Below are positions 18,382 through 26,359 of a stretch of 64,000 nt of DNA, piece after piece. This stretch comes from Aliidiomarina sanyensis. Lineage in GTDB: Bacteria > Pseudomonadota > Gammaproteobacteria > Enterobacterales > Alteromonadaceae. Numbering within the stretch: the stretch's first letter is position 1; each line of letters opens with the position of its first letter. The notes under the pieces are model-generated. The model saw only the letters and a list, made by a program, of their open reading frames with translations, was not told where the DNA came from and did no database searches. The position numbers and the translations under genes were made by a program. The stretch covers positions 269,462 through 333,461 of the forward strand of contig NZ_PIPM01000002.1 of assembly GCF_003987175.1 (NCBI RefSeq), written 5' to 3'.

Positions 18382-19889
18382 GTTTAGAAGTTGCTCTGCC
18401 CGTCATTATCCCGCTCCTGACAGGCACATTCTGCGTCATGTTATGGCGCCACAATGTCATTCAGCGGGTTCTATCGCTTGTAGGAAGCATTGCACTACTT
18501 GCCAGCAGCATCTGGCTCATGGTGTCGGTGCTCCGTGAAGGCCATGTCGTGATGTACATGGGGAATTGGGTTGCGCCATATGGCATTACCCTTGTGGGAG
18601 ATATGCTGAGCGCCATCATGGTCGTACTGACCGGTATGATGGCGGTCGCCATTGCTATTTTCTCGCTCTCTTCTGCCTCTAAAAGTCACGAGCGCTTTGG
18701 CTATTACCCACTGATGCACTTGTTGTTGGCTGGGGTCGCTGGGTCGTTCCTAACCGGTGACATCTTCAACCTATTTGTTTGGTTTGAGGTGATGCTGATC
18801 GCATCGTTCGCTTTACTCATTTTGGGTGGTGAACGGGCACAGATGGAAGGTGCGGTGAAATACGTCACTCTGAACCTCCTGTCGTCCGCCATCTTCCTCA
18901 GTGCCATCGGTCTGCTTTACGGCATTACCGGCACCCTGAATTTTGCTGACATCTCCGTCAAACTTGCGGCGGCAGAACACACCGGCATGGTCGATGTCAT
19001 TGCCGTCATGTTCATGATTTCATTCGGCATCAAGGCTGCGGCATTCCCCTTGTTCTTCTGGCTACCCGCGTCCTATCACACGGGTCCGGTCGCCGTGTCT
19101 GCCCTGTTTGCTGGATTGTTGACGAAGGTTGGTGTCTACGCACTATTCCGCGTGTTTACCCTTATCTTCAACCAGAATCCGGATTTCACCCATGAGTTAT
19201 TGTTGTGGGTAGCAGTAGGCACCATGCTGACCGGTGTACTCGGTGCGGCGGCACAGTTCGAGTTCCGTCGGATTTTGTCATTCCATATCGTCAGTCAGAT
19301 TGGTTACATGATTTTGGGGCTTGCACTATTTACACCGCTCGCGATTATTGGCGGCGTGTTCTACATCATGCACCACATCATTGTGAAGACGAATCTCTTC
19401 TTGATTAGCGGGATTACCCATCGCTTGCTCGGAACTTACGATCTCAAGCGCCTGGGAGGCATGTACAAAGCAAGGCCCTTCTTGAGCATCTTGTTCCTGA
19501 TTCCTGCTCTCTCACTCGCCGGAATTCCTCCGCTCAGTGGGTTCTTTGCCAAGTTCATCATCATTAAGGCGGGTATTGAAGTCGAAGCATGGTTTGTCAC
19601 CTTTGTCGCCTTACTGGTTGGCTTACTGACCTTATACTCAATGATTAAGATTTGGGCCGAAGTGTTTTGGAAGAAGCTTCCTGAGGGGATTGACCCCACC
19701 CCGCTTAAAGAAGGAAAAACATCCGGTTCGTTGGCTGTCTTGTATTTGCCGGTTGTCTTACTGGCGGCCTGTACGCTCGTAATCGGCTTACACGGCCAGC
19801 CCATTTATGAGTGGGCCGAATTCTCAGCCAGTCAGTTATTAAATCCGGAAGGCTACATTGACGCCGTATTGGGAGGAAATCGCCCATGA
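18378..19889 (+). CDS. mrpD: Mrp-type Na+/H+ antiporter subunit D
   Basis: MrpD is a NuoM/NuoN-like proton-translocating subunit. The 503-residue protein has about 14 membrane helices, with the conserved Glu in [20 protein letters not shown] and the Lys in [18 protein letters not shown]. It starts at 18378 with GTG (GTGAGTTTAGAAG), overlapping mrpC, and overlaps mrpE by 4 bp, so the operon is translationally coupled. Confidence 0.95.
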   Translation: MSLEVALPVIIPLLTGTFCVMLWRHNVIQRVLSLVGSIALLASSIWLMVSVLREGHVVMYMGNWVAPYGITLVGDMLSAIMVVLTGMMAVAIAIFSLSSASKSHERFGYYPLMHLLLAGVAGSFLTGDIFNLFVWFEVMLIASFALLILGGERAQMEGAVKYVTLNLLSSAIFLSAIGLLYGITGTLNFADISVKLAAAEHTGMVDVIAVMFMISFGIKAAAFPLFFWLPASYHTGPVAVSALFAGLLTKVGVYALFRVFTLIFNQNPDFTHELLLWVAVGTMLTGVLGAAAQFEFRRILSFHIVSQIGYMILGLALFTPLAIIGGVFYIMHHIIVKTNLFLISGITHRLLGTYDLKRLGGMYKARPFLSILFLIPALSLAGIPPLSGFFAKFIIIKAGIEVEAWFVTFVALLVGLLTLYSMIKIWAEVFWKKLPEGIDPTPLKEGKTSGSLAVLYLPVVLLAACTLVIGLHGQPIYEWAEFSASQLLNPEGYIDAVLGGNRP

Positions 19890-20359
19890 CAGGATTTATG
19901 TGGAATCTGTTACTCGCGCTCATGTGGGTCGTTTTGACCGGAGACGTGGGTGGAATCAATCTCTTGTTCGGCTTGCTGATTGGATACTGTGTGCTTGGTG
20001 TAATGCAGCGGCAAATGCCTAGTTTGCGCGGCTATACCCGCCGTTTGCCGCGCTTGATTCGCTTTATTGGATTCTTTATCAAAGAATTGATCGTTGCGAA
20101 TCTGCAGGTTGCATTCGACATCATCACACCCGTTTGGCATATGAAGCCTGGTGTGATTGCGATGCCACTGGAAGCGAAAACAGAGCTTGAAATCACCATG
20201 GTGGCAAATCTTATTTCGATGACGCCGGGAACCCTCAGCTTGGATGTATCCGATGACCGCCGGGTTCTCTACATTCATGCGATGTTCTTGGATAACGAAC
20301 AAGAACTGCGTGACAGTCTTAAAGATATGGAGCGTCGGGTTCTCGGAATCCTGCGCTAA
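19886..20359 (+). CDS. mrpE: Mrp-type Na+/H+ antiporter subunit E
   Basis: The 157-residue protein has N-terminal membrane helices and a C-terminal cytoplasmic domain with the MrpE hallmark VANLISMTPGTLSLDVSDD and LYIHAMFLDN. It is followed 17 bp later by mrpF, which has a strong AAGGAGG ribosome site. Confidence 0.95.
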   Translation: MTGFMWNLLLALMWVVLTGDVGGINLLFGLLIGYCVLGVMQRQMPSLRGYTRRLPRLIRFIGFFIKELIVANLQVAFDIITPVWHMKPGVIAMPLEAKTELEITMVANLISMTPGTLSLDVSDDRRVLYIHAMFLDNEQELRDSLKDMERRVLGILR

Positions 20360-20376
20360 ACGCTGAAGGAGGCATT

Positions 20377-20646
20377 GTGCATTATATTTATTTGATTACC
20401 TTCGGCTTGCTTAGCATAGCGCTCGTGCTTATTTTTGCACGCTTGCTTATCGGGCCGACTTTACCGGACCGCGTTGTGGCACTCGAACTGCTGGCAACCG
20501 TCATTGTTGCCATGACAGGAACCTATGCAATTTTCCATGATCGCTCCAATTTTATCGATGTAGCTATCGTGGCCGCATTGACCGCATTTTTAGCGGCCAT
20601 TGGTTTTGCCCGTTTCTTAGAGCGAGGAGGCCCGCGCGATGACTGA
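20377..20646 (+). CDS. mrpF: Mrp-type Na+/H+ antiporter subunit F
   Basis: The 89-residue protein has three membrane helices and the MrpF motif LIGPTLPDRVVALELL with the conserved Asp. The start is GTG at 20377, 4 nt after AAGGAGG (20367-20373), which decides it. It overlaps mrpG by 8 bp. Confidence 0.94.
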   Translation: MHYIYLITFGLLSIALVLIFARLLIGPTLPDRVVALELLATVIVAMTGTYAIFHDRSNFIDVAIVAALTAFLAAIGFARFLERGGPRDD

Positions 20647-21073
20647 GACCGTGATTAATGTATTGATCTCCATCTTCATGCTGTCGAGCGGAATCTTTAT
20701 TCTGGTCGCTGCGGTCGGTATCTTGCGCTTACCGGATTTGTTGACCCGCATGCATGCGAGCACGAAAGCGGGGGCGCTCGGCGTTGCTTTGATGATGGTT
20801 GCAGCTATGTTGCACTTCAATGACTTGGTATTGATCGCCAAGGCCATGGCGGTGATTTTGTTTATTTTCATCACTGCACCGGTTGCCGCTCATGCCATTG
20901 GGCGTGCCGGATACTTTGTAGGCGTGCCGATCTGGGTCAAAACCGTCAAGGATGAGCTATTTAGCAATTATGATGCGGACACACACCGATTGCGCAGCGG
21001 GATGGAAACTAAAGAAGAGCTCGCGAAGCCATCGAAAGATAAACCTCGCATACGCATAAGCTCGAAGAAATAA
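20639..21073 (+). CDS. mrpG: Mrp-type Na+/H+ antiporter subunit G
   Basis: The 144-residue protein has the MrpG core of three membrane helices with GILRLPDLLTRMHASTKAGA and FIFITAPVAAHAIGRAGY. A charged C-terminal extension of about 40 residues (ELFSNYDADTH...ISSKK) makes it longer than many MrpG proteins (about 100-120). It is the last gene of the operon and ends at a strong terminator. Confidence 0.94.
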   Translation: MTETVINVLISIFMLSSGIFILVAAVGILRLPDLLTRMHASTKAGALGVALMMVAAMLHFNDLVLIAKAMAVILFIFITAPVAAHAIGRAGYFVGVPIWVKTVKDELFSNYDADTHRLRSGMETKEELAKPSKDKPRIRISSKK

Positions 21074-21101
21074 AAAAACGGGAACTTCGGTTCCCGTTTT
21101 T
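21074..21101. terminator. Terminator after mrpG, also facing cysK
   Basis: AAAAACGGGAAC (21074-21085), TTCG tetraloop, GTTCCCGTTTTT (21090-21101): a perfect 12-bp stem starting directly after the mrpG stop. T-runs in both directions let it serve mrpA-G and the cysE-cysK transcript. Confidence 0.93.
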
Positions 21102-21128
21102 GTTACGTTGGTTCGTGAGGTGAGGTGC

Positions 21129-22124
21129 CTAAGGCTCGAGCTCCTGCTCGGTAAATAACTCCTTAAACAACGGAGTACTCAAGTAACGCTCAGCGGAACT
21201 TGGCAAAACCACCACAATGTTCTTGCCCGCATAATTCGGGAGCTGCGCAATGCGGATCGCAGCCACAACTGCTGCACCGGAAGAAATCCCCGCTAGAATC
21301 CCTTCTTCACGACACAGCCGCAACGCCATGGCATAAGCGTCTTCATTGGTGACTTGCTGGGTACCCGCTAATAAACTGAGATCGAGGTTTGCAGGCACAA
21401 ATCCGGCACTAATTCCCTGGATTTTATGAGGCACATGCGTCAATTCCGCGCCTGCCAAGGTTTGGCTAATCAAAGGGCTATCAGCTGCTTCGACCGCCCA
21501 ACAATCCACCGCTTTGCCGACTTTCTGAAAGTATCGGCCGACGCCGGTCAAGGTTCCGCCGGTGCCAACCCCAGCAACAAAGGCGGCAATTTTTCCCCGT
21601 AAGCTATGATCAATCTCCGGACCGGTTGTCTGCTCATGAATCGCTGGATTTGCAGGGTTTTCGAATTGCCGAACGTAGATATATTTGTCGGGCTCCGCCT
21701 CCATCATCTCTGCAACTTTCGCTAGCGCGCCCTTCATGCCGTTTTCTGCCGGCGTCAGCACGAGCTCTGCACCAAGGGCTTTCATCAACTTGCGTCGCTC
21801 GAGACTTGCGGATCGCGGCATCACCAATGTCACCGGAATTCCTTTACTCGCCGCCACCGATGCCAAGGCAATCCCGGTATTTCCTGATGTTGATTCCAGA
21901 AGGACTTTACCGGGCCGAATCAGACCTTTGGCCTCCGCATCGGCAATCAGGCCATATCCCAGACGGTCCTTCACGCTTCCCGCGGGATTTCGACTTTCGA
22001 GTTTTGCATAGATGTTTGCCTGGAGCCCAGCCGGAAGCACGCGATTAAGCTTTACCAGTGGCGTGTAGCCAATGCTCTCGGCAACATCAGAAAAAACCGT
22101 TGGGATTTGTGGCGATTCTTGCAT
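21129..22124 (-). CDS. cysK: Cysteine synthase A (O-acetylserine sulfhydrylase)
   Basis: This PLP enzyme makes cysteine from O-acetylserine and sulfide. The 331-residue protein has the PLP lysine K52 in NPAGSVKDR, the substrate loop TSGNTG (79-84) and the phosphate-binding GVGTGGTLTG. Its start overlaps the cysE stop by one base (TAATG), so the two enzymes that supply and use O-acetylserine are coupled. Which of the CysK or CysM types it functionally represents is less certain, but the sequence reads as CysK-like. Confidence 0.9.
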   Translation of the reverse strand: MQESPQIPTVFSDVAESIGYTPLVKLNRVLPAGLQANIYAKLESRNPAGSVKDRLGYGLIADAEAKGLIRPGKVLLESTSGNTGIALASVAASKGIPVTLVMPRSASLERRKLMKALGAELVLTPAENGMKGALAKVAEMMEAEPDKYIYVRQFENPANPAIHEQTTGPEIDHSLRGKIAAFVAGVGTGGTLTGVGRYFQKVGKAVDCWAVEAADSPLISQTLAGAELTHVPHKIQGISAGFVPANLDLSLLAGTQQVTNEDAYAMALRLCREEGILAGISSGAAVVAAIRIAQLPNYAGKNIVVVLPSSAERYLSTPLFKELFTEQELEP

Positions 22125-22936
22125 TACTCCTCCGATTCCATTTGACTCCGCGCTTTTTCGGCCTTGTCCTTCTCCGCGAGCACTTCTTCGTCTTCCAGCT
22201 CAATTTTTGGCAGTTCGCTGCAAACATTACCACCCATTCGATTGATGGCATTGCACATTTCTGCAACCCGCTCGTCCAAAATATACATATGGTCGAGCAT
22301 TCGGCCCATGGAAGTTGCGACGGGGTCGGGGTTATCTGCCGAAACCGCGTAAGCATCAAATCCATATTTGCGGGCGATGGCCTCGCGCTTGCCGTCTTTA
22401 TCGGCCGCAGCTTTGACGGAACTTGTGGCGACGATACGGCCAGGAATCCCTACCACGGTCGCGCCAGCGGGAACATCTTTCACCACAACCGCATTCGAAC
22501 CGATTCGCGCATGCTCACCAATTTGCAGCGGCCCAAGAACCTTCGCGCCAGCACCAATCACCACACCATTGGCAAGCGTTGGATGACGCTTCCCGGCCTT
22601 CCAACTTGTTCCGCCTAGCGTAACGCCATGATAGAGCGTACAGTCATCGCCGATTTCAGCGGTTTCTCCGATCACCACACCCATACCGTGATCGATAAAG
22701 AAACGCCGTCCAATTTTCGCGCCGGGATGGATTTCCACTCCGGTAAGCCATCGCGCGATGGTCGAAATCCAGCGGGCAAGCCACTTCAAGCGCCACTGCC
22801 AAAGACAATGACTGAACCGATGAATCCAAATCGCGTGGAGCCCCGGATAATTGGTCAACACTTCAAAGAAATGACGAGCCGCAGGGTCACGTTCGTACAC
22901 GCTGGCAATATCTTCACGGATTCCGCGAAATAACAT
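22124..22936 (-). CDS. cysE: Serine O-acetyltransferase
   Basis: CysE acetylates serine, the first committed step of cysteine synthesis. The 270-residue protein has the helical N-terminal domain ([20 protein letters not shown]) and a left-handed beta-helix with hexapeptide repeats ([38 protein letters not shown]). The C-terminus is an acidic helix ending in ESEE and lacks the terminal Ile that in E. coli-type CysE docks into the CysK active site. No promoter was identified in the 204-bp gap upstream. Confidence 0.95.
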   Translation of the reverse strand: MLFRGIREDIASVYERDPAARHFFEVLTNYPGLHAIWIHRFSHCLWQWRLKWLARWISTIARWLTGVEIHPGAKIGRRFFIDHGMGVVIGETAEIGDDCTLYHGVTLGGTSWKAGKRHPTLANGVVIGAGAKVLGPLQIGEHARIGSNAVVVKDVPAGATVVGIPGRIVATSSVKAAADKDGKREAIARKYGFDAYAVSADNPDPVATSMGRMLDHMYILDERVAEMCNAINRMGGNVCSELPKIELEDEEVLAEKDKAEKARSQMESEE

Positions 22937-23140
22937 AGAACACTCTCGCTCAGCAGATGATGTTTTGCGGCAAGGCGTCTGTCGAGCCGCTCGAAATATG
23001 CTACTTTGTGGTAAGTATATCGTTTATCAAGGGCCTCGGTGAAGCCAAGGCTGGGAATGATATACGCAGCATACGGACTTACAGCCTAAACCTTAGCAAA
23101 AAAACCAGTGAAAACGCTGATACAAGCCGCCGGAGTTCCA

Positions 23141-24445
23141 ATGAAAAAAACAATCTTCGCCCTGCTTGCTGGAGCCACCTTGAGCGCAAGTTTCCTTGCC
23201 ACCTCGGTCACAGCCGAAGCCGCCACCCTGATTCATGCTGGGCGTCTTATTGATGGCACCAGTAATAACCCACAACAAAACGTCACCATTCGTATTGATG
23301 GAAATGAAATCGTTGCCATTGAGCGCGGATTTTCACAAGCCAGCGAAGGCGATACGGTTGTTGATATGCGTCACGCGACTGTCATGCCCGGTTTTATCGA
23401 CATGCACACGCATATCACGTCGCAACTCGAACCCGGCTCCTACATGCATCGCTTTACACTCAATGAAGCGGATATCGCGTATCGTGGTCAACATTTTGCC
23501 AATATCACCTTGCAAGCAGGTTTTACAACCGTCCGCGATCTGGGTGATTCCTTTGGTGTCAGTATTGCGCTGCGAAATGCAATCAACAACGGCTTAGTAG
23601 ATGGCCCGCGTATTTTCACCTCCGGGAAATCGCTTGCCACCACGGGGGGGCATGCAGACCCAACCAATGGATACCGTCGAGGACTGGTGGATACTCCCAG
23701 TCCAGCCGACGGCGTGCTGAATGGCCCCTATGAAGCCCGACAAGCGGTGCGCGCGCGTTATCAAGAAGGCGCCAACGTCATCAAGCTAACGGCCACCGGA
23801 GGCGTCCTGAGTCTGGCTGATAGTGGGGACAATCCGCAGTTTATGGATGACGAGTTGGCCGCTATTGTCGCCGCCGCTCGCGATTACGGCATGAAGGTTG
23901 CCGTTCATGCCCATGGTAAGGACGGAATGGTGCGCGCAATCAAGGCAGGTGTCGATTCGATTGAGCATGGCACCTATATGGATGACGAAGTCTTTGCACT
24001 GATGAAGGAATATGGCACTTACTATGTGCCGACCATTACCGCCGGAAAATCAGTCGCCGAGCGTGCAGAGATCGAAGGTTACTTCCCAGCGCAGGTCCGC
24101 CCAAAAGCACGCGCTATTGGTCCCTTGATTCAAAACACCTTTAGCCGTGCTTATGCCGCAGGCGTGAAGATTGCCTTTGGCACCGATGCGAGTGTCTATG
24201 ACCATGGCGAGAATGCGCGAGAGTTTGTTTACATGGTCGAAGCGGGCATGCCTCCGATTGAAGCCATTCGTTCAGCGACTTACCACGCATCTATCCTATT
24301 AGGACAAGCGGATCGACTAGGAACAATTGAGGTCGGAAAATTAGCGGATATCGTGGCGGTAGAGGGGAATCCTCTCGACAACATTGCTTTACTTCACGAC
24401 ATTCACTTTGTCATGAAAGATGGGATAATTTATAAACAGCCCTGA
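23141..24445 (+). CDS. Exported amidohydrolase (Xaa-Pro dipeptidase/imidazolonepropionase-like)
   Basis: I start it at 23141 ([11 protein letters not shown]) because CGGAG lies 5-6 nt upstream and a clean signal peptide follows (..ATSVTAEA); the frame opens at a GTG at 23108. The 434-residue protein is an amidohydrolase with HTH in [12 protein letters not shown], Lys in [10 protein letters not shown], His in [10 protein letters not shown] and [10 protein letters not shown], and Asp in [11 protein letters not shown]. This pattern is seen in secreted peptidases hydrolysing N-acyl or proline dipeptides; the substrate is unknown. It shares fold but limited sequence with the 12469-13830 protein. 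Confidence 0.88.
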   Translation: MKKTIFALLAGATLSASFLATSVTAEAATLIHAGRLIDGTSNNPQQNVTIRIDGNEIVAIERGFSQASEGDTVVDMRHATVMPGFIDMHTHITSQLEPGSYMHRFTLNEADIAYRGQHFANITLQAGFTTVRDLGDSFGVSIALRNAINNGLVDGPRIFTSGKSLATTGGHADPTNGYRRGLVDTPSPADGVLNGPYEARQAVRARYQEGANVIKLTATGGVLSLADSGDNPQFMDDELAAIVAAARDYGMKVAVHAHGKDGMVRAIKAGVDSIEHGTYMDDEVFALMKEYGTYYVPTITAGKSVAERAEIEGYFPAQVRPKARAIGPLIQNTFSRAYAAGVKIAFGTDASVYDHGENAREFVYMVEAGMPPIEAIRSATYHASILLGQADRLGTIEVGKLADIVAVEGNPLDNIALLHDIHFVMKDGIIYKQP

Positions 24446-24459
24446 AGGTATTCAGAGAA

Positions 24460-24489
24460 AAGCGCCCTACCTGTGAAGGTGGGGCGCTT
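24460..24489. terminator. Bidirectional terminator between amidohydrolase and DUF2489 gene
   Basis: AAGCGCCCTACC (24460-24471) pairs with GGTGGGGCGCTT (24478-24489) including one G-T wobble, with a 6-nt loop. T-tracts are short on both sides, a little better for the minus strand. Confidence 0.8.
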
Positions 24490-24495
24490 CGTATT

Positions 24496-24960
24496 TTATT
24501 GTGCAGCCGATCGTTGCTCGCGTACCCACACCAATATCGTTTGCACATCGGTTTGAATACCGGCTTCCATTTCCACTTCATAGCCTTCACGCTCGCGATC
24601 CATCTTACGAATCTCTTTTTTCGGATATTCCTTGCGCGCCTCGTGCGTGGGCATGTGTTTGATGCGATCGTACATCGCATGAATCGACGGCCAACGCATT
24701 GCATAATTGGCTGTGTCAGCATCTGGAAGGTTATCGAGCAACACGGCGATTCGAATGCACCCTTCGGATAGAGGGCATTGTTCTTGTTGCATCGCTTTCG
24801 CGATCGTCTCAATACTCTCGTGCACGTAATTCAAGCGTTTGCTCTCTGCCGCTCGTGTTGCTTTGGTTTGCGCCCGCAACCGCGTCAGCAACATCCCTGC
24901 ATAAATACTGAGCACAGCCACGACCGCAATCGCACAAATAATCAGAATCCACATGAACAA
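24496..24960 (-). CDS. DUF2489 membrane-anchored protein
   Basis: One N-terminal membrane helix (MWILIICAIAVVAVLSIYAG) is followed by a charged, helical cytoplasmic domain typical of DUF2489, a family known next to yihI in related gammaproteobacteria. Function is unknown. A TTG at 24960 sits 7 nt from AAGGAG (24968-24973) and is preferred over the ATG at 24954 or the longer frame from 24978, giving about 154 residues. It probably forms an operon with yihI, which ends 36 bp before the long frame begins. Confidence 0.8.
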   Translation of the reverse strand: MFMWILIICAIAVVAVLSIYAGMLLTRLRAQTKATRAAESKRLNYVHESIETIAKAMQQEQCPLSEGCIRIAVLLDNLPDADTANYAMRWPSIHAMYDRIKHMPTHEARKEYPKKEIRKMDREREGYEVEMEAGIQTDVQTILVWVREQRSAAQ

Positions 24961-25014
24961 GGTTCTACTCCTTAGCAACCCTAAAAAGGGCGTACAGCGT
25001 TTGTATTGCGTCTG

Positions 25015-25512
25015 TTAGGACTTATCTAAGTCGGGCAAATCCTCGTCTAGCATATCCGAGGTGTCATACTCCCAATCGTCATCATCTTCGCGATCGTCAT
25101 CCTCTGCTTCAAGGTCAATTCCTAGCTCGGCTGCCAACGCTTGATAACGCTCAAGTTGGCTATCCACGTAAGCTTGATCCGTTTTATTGAGGACTTGTCC
25201 ATCTTCAATACGCGCCAATAATGATTGTAGTTTTTCATCGTCCTCAATGGCCGCAAAAGCCTCGGCGGGCGTCAATGCTGCTTTTGACACTGCGAGAGGA
25301 ATGGGTTTTTTACTCCCATGACGCGGATCCGTCGAACCCGGTACTTTCTGATTGGATATTTCCTTTGGCTTTACAGGAGCGAGGCGGCTTCCTGCTGGAC
25401 GTCCTTTGCCTTTTGCCTTTTTAGGCGTACTTGCAACTTTGGGTACCGAGAGGCGATCAACTTTACGAGGGGCAAGGGGGCCTGATTTACGGCTTTTCTT
25501 CTGACGCGTCAT
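25015..25512 (-). CDS. yihI: Der GTPase-activating protein YihI
   Basis: YihI stimulates the ribosome-assembly GTPase Der in E. coli. The 165-residue protein has the family layout: a very basic N-terminal half (MTRQKKSRKSGPLAPRK), a central helical motif (LSALLARIEDGQVLNKTDQA-like, about 95-115) and a strongly acidic tail (DDDREDDDDWEYD...). It sits near engB and polA as in other gammaproteobacteria. Confidence 0.92.
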   Translation of the reverse strand: MTRQKKSRKSGPLAPRKVDRLSVPKVASTPKKAKGKGRPAGSRLAPVKPKEISNQKVPGSTDPRHGSKKPIPLAVSKAALTPAEAFAAIEDDEKLQSLLARIEDGQVLNKTDQAYVDSQLERYQALAAELGIDLEAEDDDREDDDDWEYDTSDMLDEDLPDLDKS

Positions 25513-25666
25513 AGCGGTCCTTTCACAAGATTACTGAGTCAACGAACATGTAATGTCTATTTTAGCCTATCCCGCGGGTTGGTACGAGCCATGCGCAGTG
25601 GTTAGAAGATCAATAGGTATCCTGAGGTGGGACAGCGAACGGAGGGTTGAGCCAACATCAAGCAAT

Positions 25667-25693
25667 AAAAAAGGCGATGAAAATCATCGCCTT
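25667..25693 (-). terminator. Orphan rho-independent terminator, minus strand
   Basis: AAGGCGATGA (25671-25680) and TCATCGCCTT (25684-25693) form a perfect 10-bp stem with a 3-nt loop; in the minus direction it is followed by TTTTTT then ATTGC. No coding gene precedes it on the minus strand for over 3 kb, and yihI lies 155 bp beyond it. Confidence 0.8.
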
Positions 25694-25980
25694 GATATGA
25701 ACCCGTTGCACCCCCCAGGGTGATTTCGAGAACGATTGTCGCATTGTCCGTTATTTTTTGTTTTTCTTCCCTGTGCTTGGCCGTTTCTTTTTATCGACCT
25801 AGTTCTCTAGGTCCCTTATTCACAACGGTCAAAGTCTATTTTTTCGCGCATTGGACGCTTTCTCAGCGTGCGGGCCCGCGCGAATGCCCTCTCCCAAAAT
25901 GTTTCCGCCTCAAAAAGCGCGGATGCGTTTCTTATTATTGTTTGTTGTTATTTTTGTTTTCTTTCTTGTTTTATTGAAAA

Positions 25981-26025
25981 GATTTTGGGGTTTTCGATGA
26001 GTGGTTCGAAAACCGCGCCAAAATC
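25981..26025. repeat. Long interrupted hairpin (8+8 bp perfect stems)
   Basis: GATTTTGG (25981-25988) pairs with CCAAAATC (26018-26025), and GTTTTCGA (25990-25997) pairs with TCGAAAAC (26006-26013). The inner loop is 8 nt and the internal loop is 1 versus 4 nt. No T-run follows on either strand, so it is not an ordinary terminator. Confidence 0.85.
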
Positions 26026-26359
26026 ATGAGTCCACGTTGTTCTCTCGCGCGAAACAATTTGTTAACACGTAAGATTTCCCCGCAACGTTTCCTCGCTTCC
26101 CCCTCGCGAGCCTTTATTTATAAGGCTTTTGCTCGGTAACTCTGTTTATCACGGAGCCTAGATTACGTGATTCAGCGAGATTCGCAACAACTTTATTGAT
26201 CTATAAAATCATTTTTTATTACAAAAGACGATAAAACACAACAAAACACATAACATTTGTTATTGCAAGAACACCTCCGACGGCTCTGCTACAGGCTAGT
26301 ATTCTTGGGGCGTTCGTAGCAGAATGAATTTCTCTTTCAAGAACTTCGAGGTACTTTTC

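Larger units (their letters stand above)
25667..26025 (-). ncRNA. Candidate structured RNA, minus strand, between yihI and DUF885 gene
   Basis: Read on the minus strand, the stretch shows in order: a long hairpin (26025-25981), an A-rich linker (25980-25928, with AAYAA/ARN-type triplets such as AACAACAAACAATAATAAG), a GC-rich nested hairpin (25887-25848), a 7-bp hairpin with AGAA loop (25813-25796), a second A-rich linker (25796-25749), a CACCC/GGGTG hairpin (25722-25709) and a rho-independent terminator (25693-25667). No protein is encoded. A terminator in this direction with no gene before it is the strongest hint of a transcript. I found no convincing promoter and do not recognise a known RNA family; the 5' end is a guess. 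Confidence 0.4.
25513..26359. other. 847-bp non-coding, AT-rich, hairpin-rich intergenic region
   Basis: No convincing gene lies between yihI and the DUF885 gene. The plus strand is strikingly pyrimidine/T-rich at 25749-25796 and 25928-25980. Perfect or near-perfect hairpins occur at 25671-25693, 25709-25722, 25796-25813, 25848-25887 and 25981-26025, plus AGCCTT/AAGGCT at 26109-26127. 26160-26260 is AT-rich and probably holds the promoter of the downstream gene. The left part is interpreted as a minus-strand RNA gene in a separate entry. Confidence 0.8.

Noticed and set aside
25720..25977. 85-codon frame on the plus strand in the intergenic region
   Set aside because: GTG start without a ribosome site, odd composition (runs of Phe/Leu from T-rich DNA), and it overlaps the hairpins of the RNA candidate.
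26000..26025. tRNA T-arm-like GGTTCGAAAACC
   Set aside because: No acceptor, D or anticodon arm fits around it; it is part of the long hairpin.
25667..26060. CsrB/RsmZ-type RNA
   Set aside because: Only about six GGA motifs occur in nearly 400 nt and they are not placed in repeated hairpin loops.
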